Program-made: the position numbers and the translations under genes
Shown: positions 9,408 through 18,604 of the stretch, in pieces
Layout of the letters: each line of letters begins with the position of its first letter
Position numbering within the stretch: position 1 is the first letter of the stretch
The notes under the pieces: model-generated
What the model was told of the DNA's origin: nothing
Database searches by the model: none
What the model saw: only the letters and a program-made list of their open reading frames with translations
From: PCC-10605 sp964409355
GTDB taxonomy: Bacteria; Cyanobacteriota; Cyanobacteriia; Cyanobacteriales; Cyanobacteriaceae
DNA length: 64,000 bases
Direction: 5' to 3'
Assembly: GCA_964409355.1 (NCBI GenBank)
Contig: CAYPDC010000003.1
Coordinates: 9,892-73,891 of the forward strand

Positions 9408-9503
9408 ATGACTGGTGATCAATTTGTTATGTTAGTAACTCTTTTAGTTCCGGGTTTATTGCTTTCTTTTCTGGTAATGATTTCTTTTGCTAAAGGGGGA
9501 TAA
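9408..9503 (+). CDS. Possible 31-residue membrane peptide
   Basis: A short frame, MTGDQFVMLV…SFAKGG, encodes one predicted transmembrane helix (residues ~6-27) with a small polar end on each side. The architecture resembles the many tiny subunits of cyanobacterial photosynthetic and NDH complexes, but I cannot match it to a named one. No clear Shine-Dalgarno is visible. It is the only plausible gene in the 9,251-9,758 gap. Confidence 0.4.
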   Translation: MTGDQFVMLVTLLVPGLLLSFLVMISFAKGG

Positions 9504-9536
9504 TCATAATTAGGAATTAGGAATTAGCAATTATGG

Positions 9537-9686
9537 CTATTTAGCTAAGTTTTTTATTACCGAACTTCCCTCGTACATAAGTATTAAGATAATGTCTTCG
9601 TCTAGTTGGGCTAATGTGCCTTGAATAGTATCAGGATTTGATGGATTGACAATTTTACCATCGGGAAAGGAAGAAGTATTAACAAT
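9537..9686 (-). pseudogene. Gene fragment without start (unidentified)
   Basis: Minus-strand frame of 49 sense codons ending at TAG 9539, reading SSFPDGKIVNPSNPDTIQG then a TLAQLDEDIILILMYEGSS stretch. The composition looks protein-like but there is no start near its N-terminal end and a stop lies directly upstream. I infer the 3' remnant of a lost gene and do not recognise the family. Confidence 0.3.
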
Positions 9687-9758
9687 TTATCTTCCATCAA
9701 ATAATCAAGTTAACCTAATATATAAATATATATAGGTATCAAGTAAAGTAAAAATTCC

Positions 9759-10703
9759 ATGGCTGACTATAATCCAAAAAACTTTTTGATTTTGGCAGTA
9801 GATGACAATTCAGTAAATAGAATTCTTATTGAGAAAATTCTCCGCAAAGAAGGCTATCAAACCAACGTACTTGCCCAAAGTCAGGAAGTTCTACCATATA
9901 TGGAAGATATTAATCCCGATTTAATCTTATTGGATTTAATGATGCCCAATATCAATGGTTTGGAATTGTGTCAGCAAATTAAACTCAATCCTCATTATCA
10001 AGATATACCCATTATTTTTATTACCGCCAGTGACGAAAAACAGGATTTATTAAAAGCCTTTGACTTAGGAGCAGTTGATTACATTACAAAGCCGTTTCAT
10101 AATCGAGAATTGCTAGCGAGAATCAAAACCCATTTGGAATTAAAATTCACCAGAGACGAGTTAAAAAAAGCCTTAGTAGAGTTAGAAAAGTTAGCCACTA
10201 CTGATGAGTTGACAGGTATTTCTAATCGTCGTCATTTTACTGCGTTAGCAGAAAGAGAATTTAATCTGGCTAAAAGACAAAAAAGACTTTTTTCTCTACT
10301 AATCTTAGATATTGATTATTTTAAAAAAATTAATGATTCTTATGGTCATGTTGCTGGAGATTATGTGATTAAGTATGTGGCAAAACAGTGTGTTTTGTCC
10401 ATTCGTCAGGAAGATTTATGTGCCCGTTGGGGAGGGGAGGAATTTATTATCTTCCTTTCTGAAAGTATGTTAGAAGATGCAATTGTAGTGGCTACTCGTC
10501 TGCGCAAAGACATAGAGAAATTATCTCTTTTATTTCAGTCTCAAGAGATCAAAGTAACAGTGAGTATTGGAGTGGCAGTTTATCATCCTGACGACAAAAA
10601 CGTTAATCAAACTATTATTCGGGGTGATATTGCATTATATCAAGCGAAAAATAGTGGTAGGAATCGGGTAGTTGATGAAAATGGGATTTGTTATATTCAT
10701 TGA
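9759..10703 (+). CDS. Response regulator with diguanylate cyclase output (REC-GGDEF)
   Basis: 314-residue two-domain regulator. The receiver (residues ~9-125) has phospho-acceptor D59, the acidic pair D15/D16 and K111. The GGDEF domain (~150-310) carries an intact GGEEF active site at 225-229 and an RxxD inhibitory site (R216-D219) five residues before it, so it should synthesise cyclic-di-GMP under product inhibition and phosphorylation control. No histidine kinase is adjacent, making it an orphan regulator. Start ATG at 9759, though no strong Shine-Dalgarno is visible. Confidence 0.92.
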   Translation: MADYNPKNFLILAVDDNSVNRILIEKILRKEGYQTNVLAQSQEVLPYMEDINPDLILLDLMMPNINGLELCQQIKLNPHYQDIPIIFITASDEKQDLLKAFDLGAVDYITKPFHNRELLARIKTHLELKFTRDELKKALVELEKLATTDELTGISNRRHFTALAEREFNLAKRQKRLFSLLILDIDYFKKINDSYGHVAGDYVIKYVAKQCVLSIRQEDLCARWGGEEFIIFLSESMLEDAIVVATRLRKDIEKLSLLFQSQEIKVTVSIGVAVYHPDDKNVNQTIIRGDIALYQAKNSGRNRVVDENGICYIH

Positions 10704-10859
10704 CACTCATCAGAAATACGGCGTAAAAAAAATAATTTTTACTAGAAGTGTAATAAGTATTATCGGTAATCCAGACAAATAAATCTATCTGAAAATAAAA
10801 ACTAAAATAATTTTTTGTAGATCTTGACCCATAGAGAATTTTTTTTGTTATAATAATTA

Positions 10860-10915
10860 TTAACACCTAACACCTAATACCTAATACCTGTAGAGGCGTT
10901 CACCTGAACGTCTCT
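10860..10915. repeat. Heptamer tandem repeat and 24-bp palindrome
   Basis: 10860-10890 has imperfect 7-base repeats (cacctaa/tacctaa), like the short tandemly repeated heptanucleotide sequences known in cyanobacteria. 10892-10915 is a near-perfect palindrome: AGAGGCGTTC, ACCT loop, GAACGTCTCT. It could end transcription of the GGDEF gene but has no T run. Confidence 0.6.
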
Positions 10916-10989
10916 ATTCATTTCTGGTGGTTTTTACTGTTGGAAGTCAGAAAGCTACAAAAATCAATCGTTACTTTTCTCTATCTTGC

Positions 10990-11220
10990 TTATTGTAATA
11001 AATAGGAAACAATTTTGAATTGTTTGTTAGCTGGTTTAACATGAAAAATGGGAATAAAACAAAAAAAGGAAGAGATAATTTTCTCTTCCCCTTTGGCTTT
11101 TAGTTGATTGCGTAACATTTGCTGTCGTTTCTTGAGTTGTCGCTTTCTTGCTGAAGCTACTTTTCCTTTGTCATTTCTTCCCTGACAACGAGGGGATTCC
11201 CAACTTTTTAATCTAGGCAT
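10990..11220 (-). CDS. Small basic protein of unknown function
   Basis: 76 residues from the ATG at 11220, chosen because AGAGGA sits 6 bases upstream; the ATG 15 bases earlier has no such site. The N-terminal half (MPRLKSWESPRCQGRNDKGK then an arginine/lysine-rich helix to ~residue 45) is strongly basic, hinting at nucleic-acid binding. The C-terminal part is hydrophobic-aromatic and less gene-like, so the true product could be shorter through an unseen change. I do not recognise the family. Confidence 0.5.
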   Translation of the reverse strand: MPRLKSWESPRCQGRNDKGKVASARKRQLKKRQQMLRNQLKAKGEEKIISSFFCFIPIFHVKPANKQFKIVSYLLQ

Positions 11221-11420
11221 TATTTTTCCTCTCATAATCGACTATTCCCTATTCTATCCTAATATTGATAAAAGTGGAAAGATGCGATCGCATCTTTTGC
11301 ACTTCTGAAAATTAATGTACTCAAGAAGAAAGTTTTATGCTTATCCGTATTGCTATTTTTTTTCTTTATAGCTAAACTAAAGTTAGTTAAGTAAAACTGA
11401 TATTTAAAGGATAAGTGATT

Positions 11421-11714
11421 ATGTTTGGTTATAAAAACTTATGGAAAGGTTTATTCATTTCGCCCTTCACGTACATTAAAAATAAATTAGAATCTTGGGA
11501 AATTAAAGAGAAAAAAGTTGCTCAAAAAATAGTTATTTTCATTCCTAGTCAATGCCCTTTTGCTAGGGATATTTATTGGGGCGATCGCAAAATTTTAACT
11601 ATCCCACCTTTATGTAAAATAAACCCTTTTTACGAAGATTTAATGATGTTAAGATTTAAAGCCTTATGTTTTTTAAGTGAAATAGGGGATGATATTACCC
11701 CTTATTGTCAATAG
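11421..11714 (+). CDS. Mo-dependent nitrogenase C-terminal-domain protein
   Basis: 97-residue protein from ATG 11421 (AAAGGA 10 bases upstream; a GTG at 11415 is also in frame but too close). The stretch IPSQCPFARDI, then IPPLCKINPFYE, then LRFKALCFL matches the small cyanobacterial family annotated as 'Mo-dependent nitrogenase C-terminal'. Despite the name these stand-alone proteins occur in non-fixing cyanobacteria and their role is unknown. Three conserved cysteines are visible in those motifs. Stands alone, 230 bases before gcvP. Confidence 0.8.
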   Translation: MFGYKNLWKGLFISPFTYIKNKLESWEIKEKKVAQKIVIFIPSQCPFARDIYWGDRKILTIPPLCKINPFYEDLMMLRFKALCFLSEIGDDITPYCQ

Positions 11715-11947
11715 TTAAAAGACTTAAAAAATCTTTTCTTAAGCTAATTTAATCTTTAATCATTCATTGTTGAGGATAAAATTTACACTTATTATGAAAA
11801 AGTAATAGAGTATTGTCGGCGAAATACATCCATTGTCAGTAATACACTGGGTAAGGCAATAAAAGATACTGATCAAGGATCGAATCTCTTAATATTCCGT
11901 TAACATTAAGATATGTAAATATTAAGATTTTTTTCTTCTGCAAAAAT

Positions 11948-14900
11948 ATGCTTGATTTAGAAAATATTGTTTCCATTGAAGTCTCTGACAATCCTAGTCA
12001 ACCAGTCAATGGTAATGTTAATCTACCCGAAGAAGATCGATTTATCTCCCGTCATATCGGCATTGATAGTGATGAAGAAAAATTAATCGTGGAAAAGTTG
12101 GGTTATGATAGCCTTGATTCTTTAATCGATACGGCAATTCCTCAATCCATTCGTATTGCTAAACCCCTCAATTTACCTTCCTCTCAAACGGAAACTCAAG
12201 CATTAAAAACCCTAGATGCGATCGCATCTGAAAATCAGGTATATCGTTCCTTTATCGGCATGGGTTATTATAACTGCATCACTCCTGCGGTGATTCAACG
12301 CAACATTTTAGAAAACCCCAACTGGTACACAGCTTACACTCCTTATCAGCCAGAAATTGCGCAGGGAAGACTAGAAGCCTTGTTAAACTTTCAAACAATG
12401 GTAATGGATTTAACGGGGTTAGAAATCGCTAACGCTTCCTTATTGGATGAAGGCACTGCCGCCGCCGAAGCCATGACGATGAGTTATGGAGTAAGTAAAA
12501 GTAAATCAAAGCTATTTTTTGTCGATGAAAACTGTCATCCTCAGACAATAGAAGTCATTAAAACAAGGGCGAGATATTTAGATATTGAGTTAATTATCGA
12601 TAATCCCTTTACCTATGACTTTAAAAACGCTGTTTTCGGTTGTTTACTCCAATATCCTGCCACAGACGGCACTATTTACCACTATCAAGCTATTATTGAT
12701 CAAGTTCATCAAGGAAAAGGCTTAGGGATTTTAGCCACCGATTTATTGGCATTGGTAAGGTTAAAATCTCCGGGGGAATTAAATGCGGATATTGCAGTCG
12801 GAAATAGTCAACGTTTTGGTGTACCATTAGGTTATGGTGGTCCCCATGCTGGTTATTTTGCCACGAAAGAAGAATATAAACGACAAATACCCGGTCGTTT
12901 AGTGGGAGTGTCGGTAGATGCTCAAGGAAAACCTGCTTTAAGGTTAGCATTACAAACCAGAGAGCAACACATTCGCAGAGATAAAGCCACCAGTAATATT
13001 TGTACCGCACAGGTTTTATTGGCGGTAATTGCTTCTACTTATGCAGTTTATCACGGAGAAAAAGGCATTAAAAATATTGCCACTAGAGTGCATCAATTAA
13101 CCCGTATTTTGGCAAATAATCTGCAAAAATTAGGCTATCAGTTAAAATCTGAGCATTTTTTCGATACTATCAAAATTAATATCAGTGATAGTGAGTTAAT
13201 CACATCTATTCGAGAATTAGCAGAAAATCAGCAGATTAATTTCCGCTACTATCATGATGGTATCGGTATTAGTTTGGATGAAGCAACTACTCTTACTGAA
13301 GTTAATCAAATTTGCGATATTTTTGCCCAAAATTCTGTCTATATTCGCTTATTGGCAAATAAATCTCCTTTACTCGATGCTTCTGGTTATCAAGGGGAAG
13401 ATAACATTAATCGTTTAGGGATTCCTGAGAATTTACAGCGTCAAAGTCGTTTTCTCACGGAAGCTGTATTTAATCAATACACTAGCGAAACGGAATTATT
13501 ACGCTATTTACACCGTTTAGAAAGCAAAGATTTATCCCTGACAACTTCCATGATTCCTCTGGGATCTTGTACCATGAAGTTAAATGCAACCTCGGAAATG
13601 TTACCTGTTACTTGGGCGGAATTTAACAATATCCATCCTTTTGCACCTCTTTCTCAAACCAAAGGTTATCAAACTCTTTTCTCTCAACTAGAGACATGGT
13701 TATCGGAAATTACTGGTTTTGCTGGAGTATCCCTACAACCCAACGCAGGTTCACAAGGAGAATATGCAGGATTACAAGTCATTCGCCGTTATCATGACAG
13801 TCGAGGAGAGCGCGATCGCACTGTTTGTCTTATTCCCGAATCTGCTCACGGTACGAACCCCGCTAGTGCGGTGATGTGCGGTTTAAAAGTGGTTGCGGTT
13901 AAGTGTGATGATGAGGGTAACATTGACATTGCTGATTTACAGGCAAAAGCAGAGAAACATAAGGATAATTTAGCTGCGTTAATGGTGACATATCCTTCTA
14001 CTCACGGGGTATTTGAGGAAGGAATTAAGGATATATGTGCTATTATCCACAGTTATGGTGGGCAAGTGTATCTCGATGGTGCGAATATGAATGCCCAAGT
14101 TGGCTTATGTAAACCGGGGGATTTTGGGGCGGATGTCTGTCATCTCAATTTACATAAAACCTTCTGTATCCCTCATGGTGGCGGAGGTCCGGGCGTTGGT
14201 CCTATTGGTGTAGCTTCTCATTTAGTACCTTTCTTACCTTCTACTTCTTTATCCCCCCTAACCCCCCTTAATAAGGGGGGGAATGTGGAGAAGTCTATCC
14301 TTAATAAGGGGGGGAATGTGGCGGAGTCTATCCTTAATAAGGGGGGAAATGTGGAGGAATCTATTGGGATGATTTCCGCCGCACCTTGGGGAAGTGCTAG
14401 TATTTTGCCCATTTCTTGGATGTATATTGCCATGATGGGAGGAGAAGGGTTAACTTATGCCACGAAAATAGCTATTCTCAGTGCTAATCATATCGCACAT
14501 CGTCTCGCCCCTCACTATCCTATCTTATTTACGGGTAAAGATGGTTTAGTTGCCCATGAGTGTATCATCGATTTACGCCATTTTCGCAAAACGGCTGATA
14601 TAGGCGTGGAAGATGTGGCAAAACGGTTGATGGATTATGGTTTCCATGCCCCTACTATGTCTTGGCCTGTTGCTGGTACAATGATGATCGAACCTACAGA
14701 AAGTGAATCTTTAGCGGAATTAGATCGTTTTTGTGAGGCGATGATTAGCATTCGCAAGGAAATTGAAGCCATTGAAAATGGGGAGATGGATAAAAATGAT
14801 AATCTCTTGAAAAATGCTCCTCATACCGCCGAAATGTTGCTTAAATCGGAGTGGCATCATCCTTATACCAGAGAAATGGCAGCTTATCCTGATAAATGGA

Positions 14901-15001
14901 CTAAAGAGCATAAATTCTGGACTTCTGTAGCCCGTATTGACAATGCAAGGGGCGATCGCACCTTAATTTGTTCTTGTGTAGGCATGGAAAGTTACAAGTA
15001 G
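11948..15001 (+). CDS. gcvP: Glycine dehydrogenase (decarboxylating), P protein
   Basis: 1017-residue PLP protein of the glycine cleavage system, which decarboxylates glycine and passes the aminomethyl group to the H protein's lipoyl arm. Two homologous halves are present; the PLP lysine is in HLNLHKTFCIPHGGGGPG (K737). The family length is ~950-980 residues, and the excess is partly explained by a ~40-residue insertion (residues ~768-806) made of three 11-residue repeats encoded by a G-run DNA repeat, just before the conserved SAAPWGSASILPISW segment. GcvH and GcvT are not in the window. No glycine riboswitch recognised in the 233-base upstream gap. Confidence 0.97.
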   Translation: MLDLENIVSIEVSDNPSQPVNGNVNLPEEDRFISRHIGIDSDEEKLIVEKLGYDSLDSLIDTAIPQSIRIAKPLNLPSSQTETQALKTLDAIASENQVYRSFIGMGYYNCITPAVIQRNILENPNWYTAYTPYQPEIAQGRLEALLNFQTMVMDLTGLEIANASLLDEGTAAAEAMTMSYGVSKSKSKLFFVDENCHPQTIEVIKTRARYLDIELIIDNPFTYDFKNAVFGCLLQYPATDGTIYHYQAIIDQVHQGKGLGILATDLLALVRLKSPGELNADIAVGNSQRFGVPLGYGGPHAGYFATKEEYKRQIPGRLVGVSVDAQGKPALRLALQTREQHIRRDKATSNICTAQVLLAVIASTYAVYHGEKGIKNIATRVHQLTRILANNLQKLGYQLKSEHFFDTIKINISDSELITSIRELAENQQINFRYYHDGIGISLDEATTLTEVNQICDIFAQNSVYIRLLANKSPLLDASGYQGEDNINRLGIPENLQRQSRFLTEAVFNQYTSETELLRYLHRLESKDLSLTTSMIPLGSCTMKLNATSEMLPVTWAEFNNIHPFAPLSQTKGYQTLFSQLETWLSEITGFAGVSLQPNAGSQGEYAGLQVIRRYHDSRGERDRTVCLIPESAHGTNPASAVMCGLKVVAVKCDDEGNIDIADLQAKAEKHKDNLAALMVTYPSTHGVFEEGIKDICAIIHSYGGQVYLDGANMNAQVGLCKPGDFGADVCHLNLHKTFCIPHGGGGPGVGPIGVASHLVPFLPSTSLSPLTPLNKGGNVEKSILNKGGNVAESILNKGGNVEESIGMISAAPWGSASILPISWMYIAMMGGEGLTYATKIAILSANHIAHRLAPHYPILFTGKDGLVAHECIIDLRHFRKTADIGVEDVAKRLMDYGFHAPTMSWPVAGTMMIEPTESESLAELDRFCEAMISIRKEIEAIENGEMDKNDNLLKNAPHTAEMLLKSEWHHPYTREMAAYPDKWTKEHKFWTSVARIDNARGDRTLICSCVGMESYK
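14252..14366 (+). repeat. In-frame G-run repeat insertion within gcvP (3 x 33 bp)
   Basis: Units at 14267-14299, 14300-14332 and 14333-14365 each begin CTTAATAAGGGGGG and encode LNKGGNV(E/A)(K/E)SI; the 5' flank CCCCCCTAACCCCCC pairs with the G runs. The same core occurs between genes at 20,861-20,900, 46,440-46,472 and 52,320-52,352, and in pseG at 47,126-47,195. The frame is kept throughout. Confidence 0.85.
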
Positions 15002-15043
15002 AATTTCTTGAGAAAGTGGTTTAGGGAGGAATTAGGAATTAGG

Positions 15044-15065
15044 AATGACCTAAAGAGTCATTTTC
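15044..15065 (+). terminator. Possible terminator after gcvP
   Basis: AATGAC and GTCATT form a short stem around a CTAAAGA loop, followed by TT. Preceded by 7-base aattagg repeats. Weak prediction. Confidence 0.4.
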
Positions 15066-15114
15066 TCCCTTATCATAAATACAATATTAAGTTCCATTGC
15101 TATAGTTACTATTT

Positions 15115-17037
15115 ATGACCGCCCAATTAATCAATCCGAATATAGTAGATCACAGTAAAGTTAAATTAGGTATCAAAGAGGCTCAAGATTATTTATTCTC
15201 CCTTCAAGAAAAAGACGGGCATTGGTGTGCCTACCTCGAATCTAATGTAACACTCACCGCCGAAGCGGTTTTACTCTACAAAATTTGGGGTATCGACTCC
15301 CATAAACCTCTCCATAAAATTGAACATTATCTGCGATCGCACCAAAGAGAACATGGGGGATGGGAATTATATTACGGTGACGGGGGGGATTTAAGCACAT
15401 CGGTAGAAGCCTACATGGCATTAAGATTACTTGGTGTTTCTCAGGATGATGAAGCCCTTATTAAAGCCAAAAGATTTATCTTAGGTAAAGGAGGCATTAG
15501 TAAAAGTCGTATCTTTACCAAATTTCACCTTGCTATTATCGGTTGCTATGACTGGCGCGGAGTGCCTTCCATTCCCCCTTGGATTATGTTACTCCCCCAA
15601 AATCCCTTTTTTACTATTTATGAGATGTCTAGTTGGGCAAGAAGTAGCACTGTACCTTTATTAATAGTATTCGATCGAAAGCCCGTTTTCAAGATCGAGC
15701 CGAAAATTAATCTTGATGAATTGTACAGCGAAGGCAAAGATAATATAACCTACGAATTGCCCCGTAGCGGTGATTGGACTGATATTTTTGTAGAATTAGA
15801 TAATCTGTTTAAATTTACCGAATACTTTAATTTAGTACCTTTTAAAGAAGAAAGCATCAAAGCCGCAGAAAAATGGATTATCGAAAGGGAAGAAGTAACG
15901 GGAGATTGGGGAGGCATTATCCCTGCTATGTTAAACTCCCTTTTAGCCTTCAAAACTCTTAACTATCATGTCAATGATCCAATGGTAGCACGGGGATTGG
16001 AAGCAGTAGAAAATTTTGCTATGGAAACCCACGATGATTATTTAGTACAAGCCTGTGTTTCTCCTGTATGGGATACGGCATGGTGTTTACGCGCTTTAGT
16101 GGAATCGGGAATTACTCCTAATCATCCTAGTTTAGTTAAAGGAGGAGAGTGGTTATTAGAAAAACAAATCCTTGATTATGGTGATTGGATGGTGAAAAAT
16201 CCCCAAGGCAAACCGGGGGGATGGGCGTTTGAGTATGAAAACCGTTTTTATCCTGATATGGATGATTCTGCGGTGGTAATTATGACTCTCCATCAATTAG
16301 AGTTACCGAGAGAAGACTTGAAAAATGAAGCTATTTTCCGTTGTTTACGGTGGATTGAAACTATGCAATGTTATAACTTCGGCTGGGCGGCTTTTGACAT
16401 CAACAACAATGCTAGTTGGTTAAATTTACTCCCCTATGCCGATTTAAAGGCTATGATTGATCCTGCTACTGCTGATATTACCGCTAGAGTCTTGGAAATG
16501 GTAGGTAGTTGTGATTTGCAGATGTCTTCTTTTCGGGTACAAAGGGCGATCGCATTTTTAATCAATCAACAGGAAAACGATGGTAGTTGGTATGGTAGAT
16601 GGGGAGTTAATTATATTTATGGTACATCTGGTGCATTATCCGCTTTAGCTGTCATCGCCCCTCAAACCAGTCAAGAAGCTATGAAAAAAGGTATTAACTG
16701 GTTGATAAATTGTCAAAATCCTGACGGCGGTTGGGGTGAAACTTGTGATAGTTATAAAAATCCTGCTTTGAAAGGTAAAGGAGATTCTACTGCTTCTCAA
16801 ACTGCATGGGCATTAATTGGTTTATTGGATGCAGGTAAGGCTTTAGATAAATTTGAGGAAGATGCCATTCACAAGGGAATTAATTATCTTGTCTCCACAC
16901 AAACCGAAACCGGCACATGGCATGAGAAAGAATTTACAGGCACCGGATTTCCTCAACATTTTTATCTCAATTATCATTTATACCGTCATTATTTTCCTTT
17001 AATTGCTTTGGGAAGATTCGAGAAATTGCTAAGATAA
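15115..17037 (+). CDS. shc: Squalene-hopene cyclase
   Basis: 640-residue terpene cyclase that converts squalene to hopene, the hopanoid core, at the membrane. The catalytic DMDD motif is at D381-D384 and multiple QW repeats are visible (for example QEHGGW-like near residue 80, QNPDGGWG near 540). The length is normal for bacterial enzymes. Neighbouring genes (gcvP, egtD) are not part of hopanoid synthesis. Identification is certain. Confidence 0.97.
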   Translation: MTAQLINPNIVDHSKVKLGIKEAQDYLFSLQEKDGHWCAYLESNVTLTAEAVLLYKIWGIDSHKPLHKIEHYLRSHQREHGGWELYYGDGGDLSTSVEAYMALRLLGVSQDDEALIKAKRFILGKGGISKSRIFTKFHLAIIGCYDWRGVPSIPPWIMLLPQNPFFTIYEMSSWARSSTVPLLIVFDRKPVFKIEPKINLDELYSEGKDNITYELPRSGDWTDIFVELDNLFKFTEYFNLVPFKEESIKAAEKWIIEREEVTGDWGGIIPAMLNSLLAFKTLNYHVNDPMVARGLEAVENFAMETHDDYLVQACVSPVWDTAWCLRALVESGITPNHPSLVKGGEWLLEKQILDYGDWMVKNPQGKPGGWAFEYENRFYPDMDDSAVVIMTLHQLELPREDLKNEAIFRCLRWIETMQCYNFGWAAFDINNNASWLNLLPYADLKAMIDPATADITARVLEMVGSCDLQMSSFRVQRAIAFLINQQENDGSWYGRWGVNYIYGTSGALSALAVIAPQTSQEAMKKGINWLINCQNPDGGWGETCDSYKNPALKGKGDSTASQTAWALIGLLDAGKALDKFEEDAIHKGINYLVSTQTETGTWHEKEFTGTGFPQHFYLNYHLYRHYFPLIALGRFEKLLR

Positions 17038-17149
17038 CTAGGGGTTGCTGAAAAAATACTTTAGTGTAGAAATATTTTCAGACAATGTTTAAGATACTAC
17101 CGCAAAAGATTCATCGCAATTCTAAATTCTAAATTCTAAATTCTTGATC

Positions 17150-18148
17150 ATGATTACTACTAACCAAAAGCATTCGATCGAAATTAAGTATCTGGAAAAC
17201 ATTTTACCAATAGTTAACAATGGTCAAGATGTTATTGACGGATTAACTGCCACACCGAAAATTTTACCTGCGAAATATTTTTATGATACTTATGGTTCAG
17301 AATTATTTGAACAAATTTGCCTCTTACCTGAATATTATCCTACCCGCACCGAAACAAGTATTTTGCGACAAGCTAGTGCTGAAATCGCTCAGATAACAGG
17401 GGTTTGCGAATTAGTAGAATTAGGTAGTGGTAGTTCGACAAAAACCCGTTTATTATTATCTGCTTATGAAAATTTGGGGCAACCATGGCAATATGTGCCT
17501 ATTGATGTGAGTAGTGAAATTCTTAAGGAAAGTGCTTTACAACTCCATCAGGAATACCCTCATTTATCCATTCTTGGCTTAGTAGGTACTTATGAACAAG
17601 CCTTATTACAACTTCCATCGGCTTCCCTTCCTCAACGCATGATCGTTTTTTTGGGTAGCAGTTTAGGTAATTTTACACAAGAGGAGTGCGATCGCCTCTT
17701 TAATGAGGTAAGAGATATATTGCAAGTAGGGGATTATTTTCTCCTCGGCATCGATTTACACAAGCCAAAAGAAATATTAGAAAAAGCCTATAACGATAGT
17801 CAGGGAGTGACGGCAAAATTTAACTTAAATATGCTATCTCATCTCAACTGGCGTTATGACGGCAATTTTGATCTTGATACTTTCCAACACCAAGCTATTT
17901 ACAATCAAATGGAAAAACAAATAGAAATGTATTTAACTGCAAAGCAAAATCAGAAAATACAGTTGGTAAAACTAGATTTAGACATAGAAATAAAAGCAGG
18001 AGAAAGCATTTTAACGGAAATCTCCCGTAAATTTGATTTAAGGCAAATGGAAGATTTTTTAGGACAACATCGCCTAAAAACTGTCAAATATTGGACTGAT
18101 GAGAAACAGTGGTTTGGTTTAATCCTCTCACAATTAAGGGACAACTGA
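17150..18148 (+). CDS. egtD: L-histidine N-alpha-methyltransferase (EgtD family)
   Basis: 332 residues from ATG 17150 (an upstream in-frame TTG is less likely). A SAM-dependent methyltransferase fold with LVELGSGSSTKTR as the SAM motif (residues ~88-100), preceded by PAKYFYDTYGSELFEQI and LPEYYPTRTE, both hallmarks of EgtD. EgtD trimethylates histidine to hercynine, the first step to ergothioneine. No egtB-like sulfoxide synthase is adjacent. Heptamer ttctaaa repeats lie just upstream (17,120-17,143). Confidence 0.9.
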   Translation: MITTNQKHSIEIKYLENILPIVNNGQDVIDGLTATPKILPAKYFYDTYGSELFEQICLLPEYYPTRTETSILRQASAEIAQITGVCELVELGSGSSTKTRLLLSAYENLGQPWQYVPIDVSSEILKESALQLHQEYPHLSILGLVGTYEQALLQLPSASLPQRMIVFLGSSLGNFTQEECDRLFNEVRDILQVGDYFLLGIDLHKPKEILEKAYNDSQGVTAKFNLNMLSHLNWRYDGNFDLDTFQHQAIYNQMEKQIEMYLTAKQNQKIQLVKLDLDIEIKAGESILTEISRKFDLRQMEDFLGQHRLKTVKYWTDEKQWFGLILSQLRDN

Positions 18149-18170
18149 GGTTTATTTTGGCAATGAAGGG

Positions 18171-18199
18171 GCGATCACGAGGTGGCACTGCGCGATCGC
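18171..18199. repeat. Very small repeat inserted in a HIP1 site (copy a)
   Basis: GCGATC, then acgaggtggcactgcgc, then GATCGCA. Removing the middle leaves an intact GCGATCGC. The reverse complement of its core (gccacctcgtgatc) matches the copy at 27,015-27,046. Confidence 0.6.
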
Positions 18200-18211
18200 A
18201 TCTAAATTCTT

Positions 18212-18604
18212 CTATTCTTTATCGATAAAAAAAACAGGACTCAAATTAGGATCAACTTTATAGGTATTCTTTTCAATTACCTTGCGAGTTAATTTTGGAT
18301 CGAATGTATTGCCAAAATTTTCTTCTAATTTCTCTACCCGAGGTTGAATTTTCGCTATTTCTGCGTCTATTTCCGCTAATTTTGCTTGTTGTGCAAAATG
18401 ATAGGGTAATAACTGCTTAATGCTGAAAAATGCCAAGACGGTAATGCTAACATTGACGGTCATTTTTAAGCCCGTTTCGATCGCTTTTTCTGTGTTTAAA
18501 CGTCTTTGTCGTCTTTGTTGCTGTTTTAAAGCCCTATTTTGAGAAATAGACTCTTGATAATCTCGTCTTCTTTGTTTAGTTTTTAAGGATAAATTTGAAT
18601 TCAT
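18212..18604 (-). CDS. Single-pass membrane protein with coiled coil
   Basis: 130 residues: a highly basic N-terminus (residues 1-45, many R/K/Q), one transmembrane helix (~48-65, VNVSITVLAFFSIKQLLPYH), then a charged coiled coil (~70-100, AEIDAEIAKIQPRVEKLEEN) and a C-terminal tail ending KVDPNLSPVFFIDKE. By charge the basic end is cytoplasmic and the coiled coil is outside. I recall similar unnamed cyanobacterial proteins but cannot assign a function. Confidence 0.7.
   Translation of the reverse strand: MNSNLSLKTKQRRRDYQESISQNRALKQQQRRQRRLNTEKAIETGLKMTVNVSITVLAFFSIKQLLPYHFAQQAKLAEIDAEIAKIQPRVEKLEENFGNTFDPKLTRKVIEKNTYKVDPNLSPVFFIDKE

Noticed and set aside
11715..11947. Glycine riboswitch before gcvP
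   Set aside because: No conserved glycine-aptamer core or paired aptamers could be seen.
14218..14433. Minus-strand frame over the gcvP repeats
   Set aside because: Created by the G-run repeat on the opposite strand; gcvP coding explains the DNA.
3414..15001. Functional link of glyA/gcvP to the formyltransferase through one-carbon units
   Set aside because: They are housekeeping genes 38 kb or more away; proximity in one window is not evidence.
17048..17081. Terminator after shc
   Set aside because: CTGAAAA/TTTTCAG arms pair but the inner part mismatches and no T tract follows.
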